A stretch of 64,000 nucleotides of DNA from Thiothrix fructosivorans (GTDB lineage: Bacteria; Pseudomonadota; Gammaproteobacteria; Thiotrichales; Thiotrichaceae), in assembly GCF_017349355.1 (NCBI RefSeq), contig NZ_JAFMPM010000005.1, positions 310,001-374,000 on the forward strand, in the 5' to 3' direction. The position numbers and the translations under genes are program-made. How positions within the stretch are numbered: position 1 is the first letter of the stretch; each line of letters begins with the position of its first letter. Positions 18,450 to 26,435 of the stretch are shown one piece after another. The notes beneath the pieces are model-generated. The model searched no databases, had not been told where the DNA came from, and saw only the letters and a program-made list of their open reading frames with translations.

Positions 18450-19216
18450 GCAATACACTGATGTACACACCTGCCTTGGAAAACCTGCGCATCGTCATGG
18501 TGGAAACCTCGCACCCCGGTAATATTGGTTCGGCGGCGCGTGCCATGAAAGTGATGGGGATTAAGGACTTGCGTTTGGTATCGCCGCGTAAGCCGTTTTC
18601 ACAGGAAACCTTTGCGCTGGCATCCGGCGCGAATGACATTATTGAGCAGGCGAAAATCGTGCCGACTTTGCAGGATGCGCTGGCGGATTGCCAGATCGTG
18701 ATCGGGGCGAGTGCGCGTTCTGAACGTACTTTGCAATGGCCGCAGATGGATGCGCGGGAATGCGGCACGTTTGTGGCGGAACATTTGCCGCAGCAGCAGA
18801 AAATTGCGCTGGTGTTTGGGCGTGAACGCACGGGCTTGACCAATGAAGAGCTGGATCATTGCAATACGCTGGTGCATATCCCGATGGCGTTTGATTTTCT
18901 GTCGCTGAATATTGCGATGGCGATTCAGGTGCTGACGTATGAATGTTCGACGGCGGTGCGGATGGCAACTCCGACAGAAGCTGGCATTGCTGATGCGGAT
19001 GAGGCATTGGCGAGTGGTGAGGCGATGGAGGGGTTTTATACGCACCTTGAGCAGTCGATGATTGATACGCGCTTTCTTGACCCGGAAAACCCGCGTTTGT
19101 TGATGCGGCGGATGCGGCGGCTGTTTGGGCGGGCGGGGGTGACGGTGAGTGAGATGAATATCTTGCGCGGGATGTTGGCGGCGTTTGCGGGGCGGAAGTT
19201 TCGGGAGCGGTCGTGA
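18446..19216 (+). CDS. trmJ: tRNA (cytidine/uridine-32-2'-O)-methyltransferase
   Basis: 256 residues, a SPOUT (trefoil-knot) methyltransferase modifying position 32 of the tRNA anticodon loop. Motifs: VMVETSHPGNIGSAARAMKV (motif 1), LVFGRERTGLTNEEL (motif 2), and IPMAFDFLSLNIAMAIQVL (motif 3). The GTG start overlaps the livF stop, so it is read from the liv transcript although functionally unrelated. Its stop directly abuts the convergent ferredoxin gene. Confidence 0.92.
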   Translation: MSNTLMYTPALENLRIVMVETSHPGNIGSAARAMKVMGIKDLRLVSPRKPFSQETFALASGANDIIEQAKIVPTLQDALADCQIVIGASARSERTLQWPQMDARECGTFVAEHLPQQQKIALVFGRERTGLTNEELDHCNTLVHIPMAFDFLSLNIAMAIQVLTYECSTAVRMATPTEAGIADADEALASGEAMEGFYTHLEQSMIDTRFLDPENPRLLMRRMRRLFGRAGVTVSEMNILRGMLAAFAGRKFRERS

Positions 19217-19921
19217 TTAATACACCTGAAACAACTGCCGATGATGGTTAGTTTGAGCGCAAATTCGGCAATATTGCCGTGCCGGATTGCCATCAGCCGG
19301 ATAGTGAAAACGGCTGCCACATGCCTTACAACGCGCCTGCACCAAAGGAATTGCCTCGCCGCTTGTCGCCTGCTCCATCGGCCTAACCTCAACCGCATCC
19401 CGCTCACACACATCCACACAAATCCCACATCCCGTGCAACGTTCTGCCTGAATCTGGTAAGCAAGGGCTTGCCCATCATCGCGCTTCTCCAATTGCAACG
19501 CCTGATGTGGGCAAAGCTGCACACACGCATCACAGCCATTACACTTTGCCACGCTAAACGTCGGTACGAAGGGAATTAACGGCAAAGCCACGGGTAGCGC
19601 CATGCTTTGCTCGGCGGAAAACGTCAGTGCTTTGCGCAAAAACTGACGGCGATTGATCACGGGCGTGACCTCCACCACCGGGCTATGCCCCACTAACGCC
19701 GACTCAGTACAAGCCACGACACACAAGCCGCAGCCATCACAACGCGCCGTATCAATTTTCAGGCTGGCATCATCCAGCGACCACGCCTCACGCGGGCAAG
19801 CCTCCACGCAACGTGCACAACTTGCCACTTCGCAAAGGCTGTGGACGCAACGTTCAGCAATCACTTCCGGGATCGTCCATTCCCGCTTTAATTGTTGCAG
19901 CCAACCCGGTGACAAACTCAT
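19217..19921 (-). CDS. NapF-like polyferredoxin
   Basis: 234 residues with four Cys-rich groups of ferredoxin type: CVHSLCEVASCARCVEACP, CDGCGLCVVACTES, CNGCDACVQLCPHQ and CTGCGICVDVCERD, plus a C-terminal CKACGSRFHY...CRIC zinc-ribbon-like pair. An internal RRQFLRKALTFSAEQSM stretch resembles a Tat-like motif, as seen in NapF relatives. NapF-type proteins help load or mature molybdoenzymes or their Fe-S clusters in the cytoplasm. It is the last gene of the molybdoenzyme operon, three bases after the TorD-like gene. Confidence 0.75.
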   Translation of the reverse strand: MSLSPGWLQQLKREWTIPEVIAERCVHSLCEVASCARCVEACPREAWSLDDASLKIDTARCDGCGLCVVACTESALVGHSPVVEVTPVINRRQFLRKALTFSAEQSMALPVALPLIPFVPTFSVAKCNGCDACVQLCPHQALQLEKRDDGQALAYQIQAERCTGCGICVDVCERDAVEVRPMEQATSGEAIPLVQARCKACGSRFHYPADGNPARQYCRICAQTNHHRQLFQVY

Positions 19922-19924
19922 GGC

Positions 19925-20542
19925 TTACCAGCTTGGCGCAACGCCGGGGTAGAATTTCACTGGCTGGGGGTGTGATGCTGTCAGTTGTTGCGCCCGCAAC
20001 TGCGCTTCGATTTCTTCATGGCTCAGGCGTGGTACACCGAGCGTTTCCGCCAGCAAATCACGGGTATGTTCGACATATACCGCCGTTTCCTGCGCCAACT
20101 CGGCATAAAATGCGGTGGCACAGCGTTGCGCCACCCGTTGCGCAAACGGTAACAGCCAGCGCAATAGGTGTTCATCCAGAAAGCGGGCGGCTTCTGCCAA
20201 CAATTGCGGGTTATTCTCCACAGTGGCTTTTTCCAGCAAGAAGGCCACGAACAGCAACTGGTTCACCAGATGGTCATCCGCCATGATTCGCCAGTTGGGG
20301 ACAGCCAAGCCGTGCCGCGCATACCATTCGCGTACCTCGAACATCGGTTGCTGGCACACCAGTTCCTCATCGTCCAGCCACACCGATTCTTGCGGCGAAC
20401 TGTGGAATTTGCCGTGGAGGTAGATGTCGGCGAAGTCGCAAGCGAGATCATCGCGCAGGGTGTCCGAATGAACCTGTTCCCGCGTCAATTCCGTGGCGTG
20501 CAAATCCGCCAGCAACCGTAAGTCATTGGCTATATCCAGCAT
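19925..20542 (-). CDS. TorD/DmsD-family molybdoenzyme chaperone
   Basis: 205 residues, all-helical. The family core is seen as MFEVREWYARHGL followed by ADDHLVNQLLFVAFLLEK and LDEHLLRWLLPFAQRV, the E-x3-Y and D-H-x3-L/E region of TorD proteins. It should bind the Tat signal peptide of the neighbouring DmsA-like enzyme until cofactor insertion. ATG overlaps the stop of the DmsB-like gene by one base (TAATG). Confidence 0.8.
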   Translation of the reverse strand: MLDIANDLRLLADLHATELTREQVHSDTLRDDLACDFADIYLHGKFHSSPQESVWLDDEELVCQQPMFEVREWYARHGLAVPNWRIMADDHLVNQLLFVAFLLEKATVENNPQLLAEAARFLDEHLLRWLLPFAQRVAQRCATAFYAELAQETAVYVEHTRDLLAETLGVPRLSHEEIEAQLRAQQLTASHPQPVKFYPGVAPSW

Positions 20543-21276
20543 TACTTCGGCTCCTTGGGTGGTTCTTTGGGTGCATCCACTGCATCCACCCGCCCATTGC
20601 TATGCGCGATAAACACGATGGAAGGGTTAGTCAATTCCGGGTCTGCCATGCTTTTGACCTGACGTACCAGCTTATCCTTTTCGTGTGGAGCCATTGCCTT
20701 GGTGGGGTAAGTGGCTTCGCGCAGCTTGTCGATGGGACCAATATCGAGCACCCGCATCATGCACGCCATCACGCAATACGGTTTGCGCCCCGCATCAATC
20801 TCATCCACACACATATTGCACTTGGAGACGATGTTCTGTTCGGGGATGAATTGCGGCGCACCATACGGGCAAGCGGCTTCACAGCGGCGGCAGCCAATGC
20901 ACAGGCTGGAATCAATATCGACGATGCCATCTTTTTTGCGCTTGTAAATCGCCCCCGTCGGGCAGGTCGGCAAACACGCGGGTTCGGCGCAATGGTTGCA
21001 CGACATATTGACCTTGTAGGCATACACCGCTGGGTAAGTGCCGCCTTCCACGTACATCACGCGGCGGAAACGTGGCCCCGGTGCTAGACCGTTTTTGTCC
21101 TTACAGGCAATTTCGCAAGCGCGGCAACCAATGCAATCCACATTATTGTGGATGAAACCCAACTGCTGGGTAGGCACAACAGGCGTGTAAACCTCTTTTT
21201 TGTGCCGCACGATGGCTTCCTTGATGGTGGCTTTGTCCTGTAATACGGGATTCTTGGGTACTGGCTCGTTTGCCAT
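20542..21276 (-). CDS. DmsB-like 4Fe-4S electron-transfer subunit
   Basis: 244 residues with four ferredoxin Cys groups in DmsB/NrfC order: CIGCRACEIACKDKN, CNHCAEPACLPTCPTGA, CIGCRRCEAACPYGAPQ and CNMCVDEIDAGRKPYCVMAC, giving four [4Fe-4S] clusters. No signal peptide, so it would be exported in complex with the Tat-dependent catalytic subunit. The Pro/Lys-rich tail (DAPKEPPKEPK) is unusual. No DmsC-type membrane subunit follows, so electrons probably pass to or from the pentaheme cytochrome encoded two genes upstream. Confidence 0.85.
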   Translation of the reverse strand: MANEPVPKNPVLQDKATIKEAIVRHKKEVYTPVVPTQQLGFIHNNVDCIGCRACEIACKDKNGLAPGPRFRRVMYVEGGTYPAVYAYKVNMSCNHCAEPACLPTCPTGAIYKRKKDGIVDIDSSLCIGCRRCEAACPYGAPQFIPEQNIVSKCNMCVDEIDAGRKPYCVMACMMRVLDIGPIDKLREATYPTKAMAPHEKDKLVRQVKSMADPELTNPSIVFIAHSNGRVDAVDAPKEPPKEPK

Positions 21277-21296
21277 AGGGAATTCTCCTCGAAAGA

Positions 21297-23857
21297 TTAC
21301 AGGTCACGCCGGAACACATGGCTGCGGGCAGTTGCCAGCCTGTCCCAACCGGGTTTGTGTGCAAGGTCGGTTTTCTGGATACTTGCCAGCACCGTGTTAT
21401 AGGCAAACGAACCAGCGGGGCTGGGTTCGTCCAGCGTCAGCATGTCGGGGTTGCCGGAACGGTCGATACCGTTTTCATCCAGATCCAGCCACGCGCCTTC
21501 GTAGATCACCAGCACGCCGGGCATACAGCGTTCGGTCACATACGCGGGAACCACCACCTTGCCACGATCATTGAACACCTCCACGGTATCGCCCGTCTTG
21601 ATGCCGAGCTTTTTGGCATCGGAAGCGTTGATGGTGACTTCCTGTTCGTAGGTTTCGCGCAGCCAGCCGATATTGTTGAAAATCGAATGGGTACGGTGGC
21701 GCGGGTGCGGCGAAATTAAATGGAACGGGTGTTTGGCGGTCTTTTCCTTGTCGCCCAAGTATTCAAACGGCTCAATCCATTTGGGGATGGCAGGAATTTC
21801 ATAGCCGTAAGCCGTTTTTGTCCAGTCATCGTATTGTGCCAACTGTCCCGAAAAGATTTCGATCTTGCCGGACGCAGTAGGCCACGGCACGCCTTTTTCC
21901 ACGTTATCCTGAAACGCAACGTGGGGGCGATCCAGCTTGAATTTGTAGATGCCGTATTTCTGGAATTCTGCCCACGACATGTCAACGTGTTGGTGTGCCA
22001 TGACTTTGTGTTCCCACCATTCTTGCAGGTAAGCGTTATCCACAGCATCGTTGTATAGGAAGTAATCGCGGTTGGCTTTGGGATTATAACGCTTGCCAAA
22101 CTGATCACCGCCTAGCCGGTAAGCCAGTTCGGTGTAGATTTGCAGGTCGGTTTTACTTTCACCTAGCGGTTCAATCACTTTAGGGCGGTGGATGTAGTAA
22201 TGCCCCTTGTACCACGGCAACGCCACGTCATGGCGTTCAAAATGGGTGGCGATAGGGAACAACACATCCGCATACAAGCCGGACGGGGTAATGGTGGAAT
22301 CATTGCACACCACCAAGTCCAGCTTGTTGATTGCCTGAATTTCTTTATTGATATTGGTGAGCTGGTTAAACCAGTCTGAGCCTTGCCAGAAAATGCCGCG
22401 AATATTGGGAATCACTCCATCACCCGCCTTGCCACCCGGCCATAAGCCGATTTCCTCGCGCTTCACATTCGGGTAGTTCAACACGCAGTGCGCCCAACGA
22501 TCCGATTTGATGGATTCGTAAAACACATTGGCGAATTCATCGTAAGGGTAGGCAACCCCTTCGGCGTGCCATGCCTTGCCGATGCCTTCCGCACAACCAC
22601 CGAGGATGCCGATATTGCCGGTCATGGACTGCAACGCCGCTGCCATGCGGTTGTATTGTTCGCCATAGGCATTGCGCCCCGGCGCCCATGAGGCTTTGAG
22701 CGCGGCGGGTTTGGTGGTGGCGTATAATTGCGCCAGTTTCTTAATATCGTCGGCGGAAACACCGCAGATTTCTGCTGCCCATTCCGGGCTTTTCGGGGTG
22801 TTGTCGTATTTGCCGAGGATGTAATCCTTGAAGTTTTCCTTGTCCTTCGCCCAGTCGGGCATTGTGCCTGCATCCATGCCCTGCACAAATTTGTTGATGA
22901 AGTTCTGGTCTTGCAGGTTGCTGGTAAAAATGTGGTGCGCCATCCCTGCCATCATTGCCGCATCGGTATTGGGGCGGATCGGAATCCACCACGCATCATA
23001 CGCAGACGCGGAATCGGTGTATTGCGGGTCAACCAGCACAAACTTGCAGCCGTTCTGCTTCGCCATGCGCATGTAGTAGAAGGTGTTGCCGCCGTGGAAG
23101 GTATACGCCGGATTCCAGCCCCACATAATGATCAGTTTGGAATGCGCAAACGTGTCATCTTCGTTGCCATCCTCAATCGTACCGAAGGTGGTTTGGAGCT
23201 GAATTTCGTTCCCTCATACGACGGCACTGACCATGAACTGGTGCGGCAGCCGTACATACCTAAGAAACGTGCCTGCAAACCTTCGATCTGGTCGGATTTG
23301 TGCAGCACGCCATAAGATGCACCAGCATAAGCCTGATCGAGCAGGGCGGTGGGACCGTATTTGCTTTTCAGCTCCTCCATCTTGCCAGCGACGTGATCAA
23401 GTGCTGCATCCCATGAAGCGCGTTTGAATTTGCCTTCGCCACGCTTGCCAGTGCTGATCATGGGGTAGAGCAGGCGTTCCTGCGAATACAGGCGCGAACG
23501 GTAGGAACGTCCGCGTAAACAGGCACGCATTTGCGGTTCTTCAAAGGTATCTTTGCCGAATTCGCCGCCTTTCTGGTAACGCCCATCGTCGGTGGAAAGG
23601 CGCACGATTACGTCGCCTTTTTTATGTGCCACCAGCATGTGGCGCGACCCGCAATTGTGGGCGCAACTGGTGACGACTGTGGTCAGGTCGTTGTCGCGTG
23701 GGTAAGGTTCATACGCAAACGCCTTGGCTTCCTTGGGTTTGAGCGTCAGCCCACCCGCTGCAATGGCGGCAGAACCGACTGCGGTGGTTTTGAGGAAGCT
23801 GCGCCGATCCATCTTCAGGGCGGATTTCAGCTTGTCTTGCCAGCTTGGTTCACTCAT
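21297..23857 (-). pseudogene. DmsA-like molybdopterin oxidoreductase, interrupted by one frameshift
   Basis: Catalytic subunit of the DMSO reductase family, about 853 residues if restored. The N-terminal part (start 23857) has a Tat signal DRRSFLKTTAVGSAAIAAGG, the Fe-S site with C65, C69, H73 and C113, and RACLRGRSYRSRLY as in DmsA. Its frame stops at 23132. The second frame carries KLIIMWGWNPAYTF, VDPQYTDSASAYDAWWIPIRP and the C-terminal guanylate-binding domain (NASDAKKLGIKTGDTVEVF). Both frames match DmsA end to end, so one missing base between about 23192 and 23213 explains the break. Substrate unknown. Start overlaps the cytochrome stop (ATGA). It may be a sequencing error rather than a dead gene. 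Confidence 0.85.
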
Positions 23858-24765
23858 GGCTTGCTCCCTTCAATCAAGAAACGTAGGTCGGATTCGGTGG
23901 GGCGGTCTTTCGCCCATTCAGGGACGGTTGCGCCTGCTCCCGGCCAAGCGTGGCGGGGGTAGGGGAAACTGGTGCGATACCATGCGCGTCCGCCGTGGCA
24001 GCCGTAGCAAGAATCGCTGTTGGCAACACCTTCTTGTTCAATCCCTGCGGCATTGAGGAAATTGACCTTGTGGCGGGTGGTGCGGATCGCTGCATGGCAG
24101 AGTAAACAGTTGTTCTGGAAGCCGACACCGCTTTCATGCCAAGGCCCTGGCAAGCCCATGTTCTGGTAGGGAAATTGCCCGTGGCACATCAAACAGGTAT
24201 TCGGGTCAACCATTTTGCGCATGGTTAAATCGGTTGGGCTGTCAGCCGCCGTGCCGGACACTTCGTCGCGGGGGTTATTACCCTGATGGCAGGTGGTGCA
24301 GCTCATATTGGCAACTTTTTTGATGAAAGGCGCAGTCAGGTGACGTTGGTGGAAGGTCATTTGCTCGCCGTCGTAGGTATCGAGGGTTTGATACCACGCG
24401 AGGGTGCTGACCTTTTTTAAACCTGCGGGGGAAGCGTCACGGGTGTTGGTATCCAACACTTCCTGATGGCATTTCAGGCAGTCGGCATCCGTGGCTTTGT
24501 CGATGGCAGGTTTGAAATGGATGGGGTCGTAGCGGGCGCTTTGGTAATCGCTGGTAATTGGGGGCGCGGCGGCTACTGTGGGTGTCGCGGGTGCTTCTGG
24601 TTGCGGTGCTGCTGTTGTTGTTTTTGTAGTGGTTGTAGTGGCGGTGCTGGGTTCAGCGGCGGGTGCGCTATTGGAGTTTGACATGAAATGTACGCTGAAC
24701 CCTCCCACAACCGCAATGACAAGAGCGAGTACGCCGACCCACCATTTATCCGTACCTGCATTCAT
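23854..24765 (-). CDS. Membrane-anchored pentaheme cytochrome c
   Basis: 303 residues. One N-terminal membrane segment (WWVGVLALVIAVVGGFSVHF, residues 8-27) anchors it in the inner membrane, followed by a Thr/Pro/Ala-rich linker to about residue 72. Five CxxCH haem sites follow: C96, C156, C191, C220 and C253. Extra His (for example in MTFHQRHL) could be distal ligands. AAGGAG lies eight bases before the ATG. It precedes the DmsA-like gene with overlapping stop and start, so it is the likely electron partner of that enzyme, replacing the missing DmsC. It fits no NapC/NirT signature I know. Confidence 0.85.
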   Translation of the reverse strand: MNAGTDKWWVGVLALVIAVVGGFSVHFMSNSNSAPAAEPSTATTTTTKTTTAAPQPEAPATPTVAAAPPITSDYQSARYDPIHFKPAIDKATDADCLKCHQEVLDTNTRDASPAGLKKVSTLAWYQTLDTYDGEQMTFHQRHLTAPFIKKVANMSCTTCHQGNNPRDEVSGTAADSPTDLTMRKMVDPNTCLMCHGQFPYQNMGLPGPWHESGVGFQNNCLLCHAAIRTTRHKVNFLNAAGIEQEGVANSDSCYGCHGGRAWYRTSFPYPRHAWPGAGATVPEWAKDRPTESDLRFLIEGSKP

Positions 24766-24786
24766 GAATGTGACTCCTTGGTAAAA

Positions 24787-24813
24787 GCCTCTCTCCCTTG
24801 GCAGGAGAGAGGC
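24787..24813 (-). terminator. Intra-operon hairpin (attenuator or REP-like repeat)
   Basis: Perfect 10-bp stem GCCTCTCTCC/GGAGAGAGGC with a 7-base loop, followed on the minus strand by TTTT. It lies between the Met-Gly repeat gene and the cytochrome gene. It may partly stop transcription so that downstream redox genes are expressed less, or it may be an intergenic palindromic repeat: the flanking CCCCTCACCCCAG is common in such elements. Confidence 0.5.
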
Positions 24814-24831
24814 TGGGGTGAGGGGAATTTT

Positions 24832-25847
24832 TTATTTAGCTGGTGGTGTCCACGTTTGACCTTGCATCCCAGACATGCCGTTCATACCGCCCATGCCGGA
24901 CATTCCGTTCATGCCACTCATACCATCCATGCCTTGCATCCCAGACATGCCGTTCATACCTGACATGCCGTTCATCCCAGACATGCCATTCATGCCGCCC
25001 ATGCCGTTCATACCTGACATGCCATTCATGCCGCCCATGCCGGACATGCCATTCATGCCGCCCATGCCGGACATGCCGTTCATCCCAGACATGCCATTCA
25101 TGCCGCCCATTCCGTTCATCCCTGACATCCCACTTTGGGCATCAGCCCATTCAACACAGACCATTGCTGGGTTGCCGCTCATTCCCGACATACCATTCAT
25201 GCCGGACATTCCGTTCATGCCGGACATTCCGTTCATCCCACCCATGCCGTTCATCCCAGACATGCCATTCATGCCTTGCATCCCACCCATACCGGACATG
25301 CCGTTCATCCCAGACATGCCATTCATGCCTTGCATCCCACCCATGCCGGACATGCCGTTCATACCTGACATGCCATCCATGCCGGACATTCCGTTCATCC
25401 CCGACATGCCATTCATGCCATTCATGCCAGACATTCCGTTCATACCTGACATGCCACCCATACCGGACATTCCGTTCATCCCCGACATGCCTGTTTGAAC
25501 AGGAACCCATTTGGTACAAACTTTGTTACCAGACATCCCCGACATGCCGCCCATGCCGGACATTCCGTTCATCCCAGACATGCCGTTCATACCGCCCATG
25601 CCGGACATTCCGTTCATCCCCGACATGCCATCCATGCCTTGCATCCCATTCATGCCACCCATGCCAGACATCCCGTTCATGCCTTGCATGCCACCCATGC
25701 CGTTCATGCCTTGCATCCCACCCATGCCAGACATCCCGTTCATGCCTGACATGCCGCCCATGCCTTGTTGTTGTTCAGCAAACACTACGGGGAAAGCAGC
25801 ATCGCACCGACCAACATAGCCAAGGTTTTTTTAACAAACTGTTTCAT
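24832..25847 (-). pseudogene. Exported methionine-glycine repeat protein, frame broken inside signal peptide
   Basis: From GTG 25785 down to 24832 the frame encodes 317 residues built almost wholly from G-M-x triplets (x is S, N, G, Q or D), ending GQTWTPPAK. Just upstream, a second frame opens at ATG 25847 with GGAG seven bases before it and reads MKQFVKKTLAMLVGAMLLSP, then TAG at 25787-25785. Adding one C to the C4 run (25789-25792) joins the two as ...LLSPVVFA-EQQQGM, a complete signal peptide with a V-F-A cleavage site. The intact product would be about 338 residues. Met-rich sequence suggests metal (Cu/Ag) binding or a surface material, but no family is known. Two non-repeat inserts carry Cys. 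Confidence 0.75.
24871..25770 (-). repeat. Tandem 9/18-base repeats coding Gly-Met-x
   Basis: Some 900 bases of degenerate direct repeats; on the plus strand units such as GACATGCCGTTCATCCCA recur with third-base changes. The coded unit is GMSGMN and variants. Variation falls mostly at codon third positions or in the x residue, so the repeat has been kept under coding selection. Such arrays can change copy number by slippage. Confidence 0.9.
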
Positions 25848-25893
25848 TTGAAGTCTCCATTGAAAGGTTAACTAACGGTTACGTTTTGGAACT

Positions 25894-26178
25894 TTACTTG
25901 TCGGTATGCCAGCCGCGCAGATCGTAAGGCGGAGTCATGCCAGCATGGGTGAAGGGGCTAAACCAATTGCCCTGATTTTCCAGAAAGTGCAGCGAAGCGG
26001 GGTAAGGTTGTGCCACGCCAGTTAACGCGGTTGCGTACCAAGCCGCATCTTTCTGGACCTCAGTAATGGCGGGAGCAGTGGCGGGACGTTCAGCCGGGTT
26101 TGTGCCTGCGATATAGGTAATCTCGCCTGCCTGTGCTGTAGTAGCCAGCAGTGCGAACAGGAAATGGTGCATTCGCAT
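25894..26178 (-). CDS. Small exported protein, first gene of the molybdoenzyme operon
   Basis: 94 residues with a signal peptide (MRMHHFLFALLATTAQA, cut before GEITYIAG). The mature part of about 77 residues has no Cys and ends in an aromatic tail (GNWFSPFTHAGMTPPYDLRGWHTDK in pieces: NWFSPF, PPYDLRGWH). No family is recognised. GGAGAG lies about nine bases before ATG 26178, and the sigma-54 promoter at 26224-26238 sits just upstream, so this gene leads the operon. Confidence 0.65.
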   Translation of the reverse strand: MRMHHFLFALLATTAQAGEITYIAGTNPAERPATAPAITEVQKDAAWYATALTGVAQPYPASLHFLENQGNWFSPFTHAGMTPPYDLRGWHTDK

Positions 26179-26223
26179 GTCGAGTTCTCTCCTCTCTCAT
26201 ATCCTTCATCCACTTGCCATATA

Positions 26224-26238
26224 GCAGGAACTGTGCCA
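26224..26238 (-). promoter_or_regulatory. Sigma-54 (RpoN) promoter of the molybdoenzyme operon
   Basis: On the minus strand the sequence is TGGCACAGTTCCTGC. It matches the TGGCAC-N5-TTGC consensus with GG and GC exactly 12 bases apart, one mismatch in the -12 box. It lies 46 bases upstream of ATG 26178. A sigma-54 activator is encoded next door at 28337, which supports the call. Confidence 0.75.
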
Positions 26239-26327
26239 GATGCTGAAAATAAAACATAACTATTTAATAAATAAAGATTTATTTGTTATTTTCTGGTTGA
26301 TTTTAAATCTTGTAGACCATGAGCTTA

Positions 26328-26391
26328 TGACAAGATGTCATCATGTGAATGACATCTTGTCACGCCAGAAGTTGATCGAGACATTTTGTCA
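26328..26391. promoter_or_regulatory. Three TGACA-N3-TGTCA palindromes, probable enhancer sites
   Basis: TGACAAGATGTCA (26328-26340), TGACATCTTGTCA (26350-26362) and GACATTTTGTCA (26380-26391) share a TGACA-N3-TGTCA core. The first two also form a perfect 14-base inverted repeat with each other. They lie about 90-165 bases upstream of the sigma-54 promoter, the usual place for NtrC-type activator binding, separated from it by an AT-rich stretch. The third is 45 bases upstream of the kinase start, so the activator may also control its own operon. Confidence 0.7.
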
Positions 26392-26435
26392 TAATGTGCG
26401 CTACACTCGTTATTACTAAAATAGGGAGTTATTTC

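Noticed and set aside
24871-25770. CRISPR-like look of short repeated units
   Set aside because: Units are contiguous, 9 or 18 bases, in frame and without unique spacers. They are a coding repeat, and no cas gene is present.
25789-25792. Established phase-variable homopolymer tract
   Set aside because: Only four C; known contingency tracts are usually longer. A variation role is kept only as one option.
25785-25800. Classical -1 slippery heptamer for programmed frameshifting
   Set aside because: The zero-frame codons CTT TCC CCG do not fit X-XXY-YYZ and I see no strong downstream stimulator specific to it.
24843-25871. Long open frames on the plus strand opposite the Met-Gly gene (His/Cys/Ser-rich or Pro/Met/Ile-rich proteins)
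   Set aside because: They are antisense readings of the repeat. The minus frame has a matching signal peptide, ribosome site and operon position.
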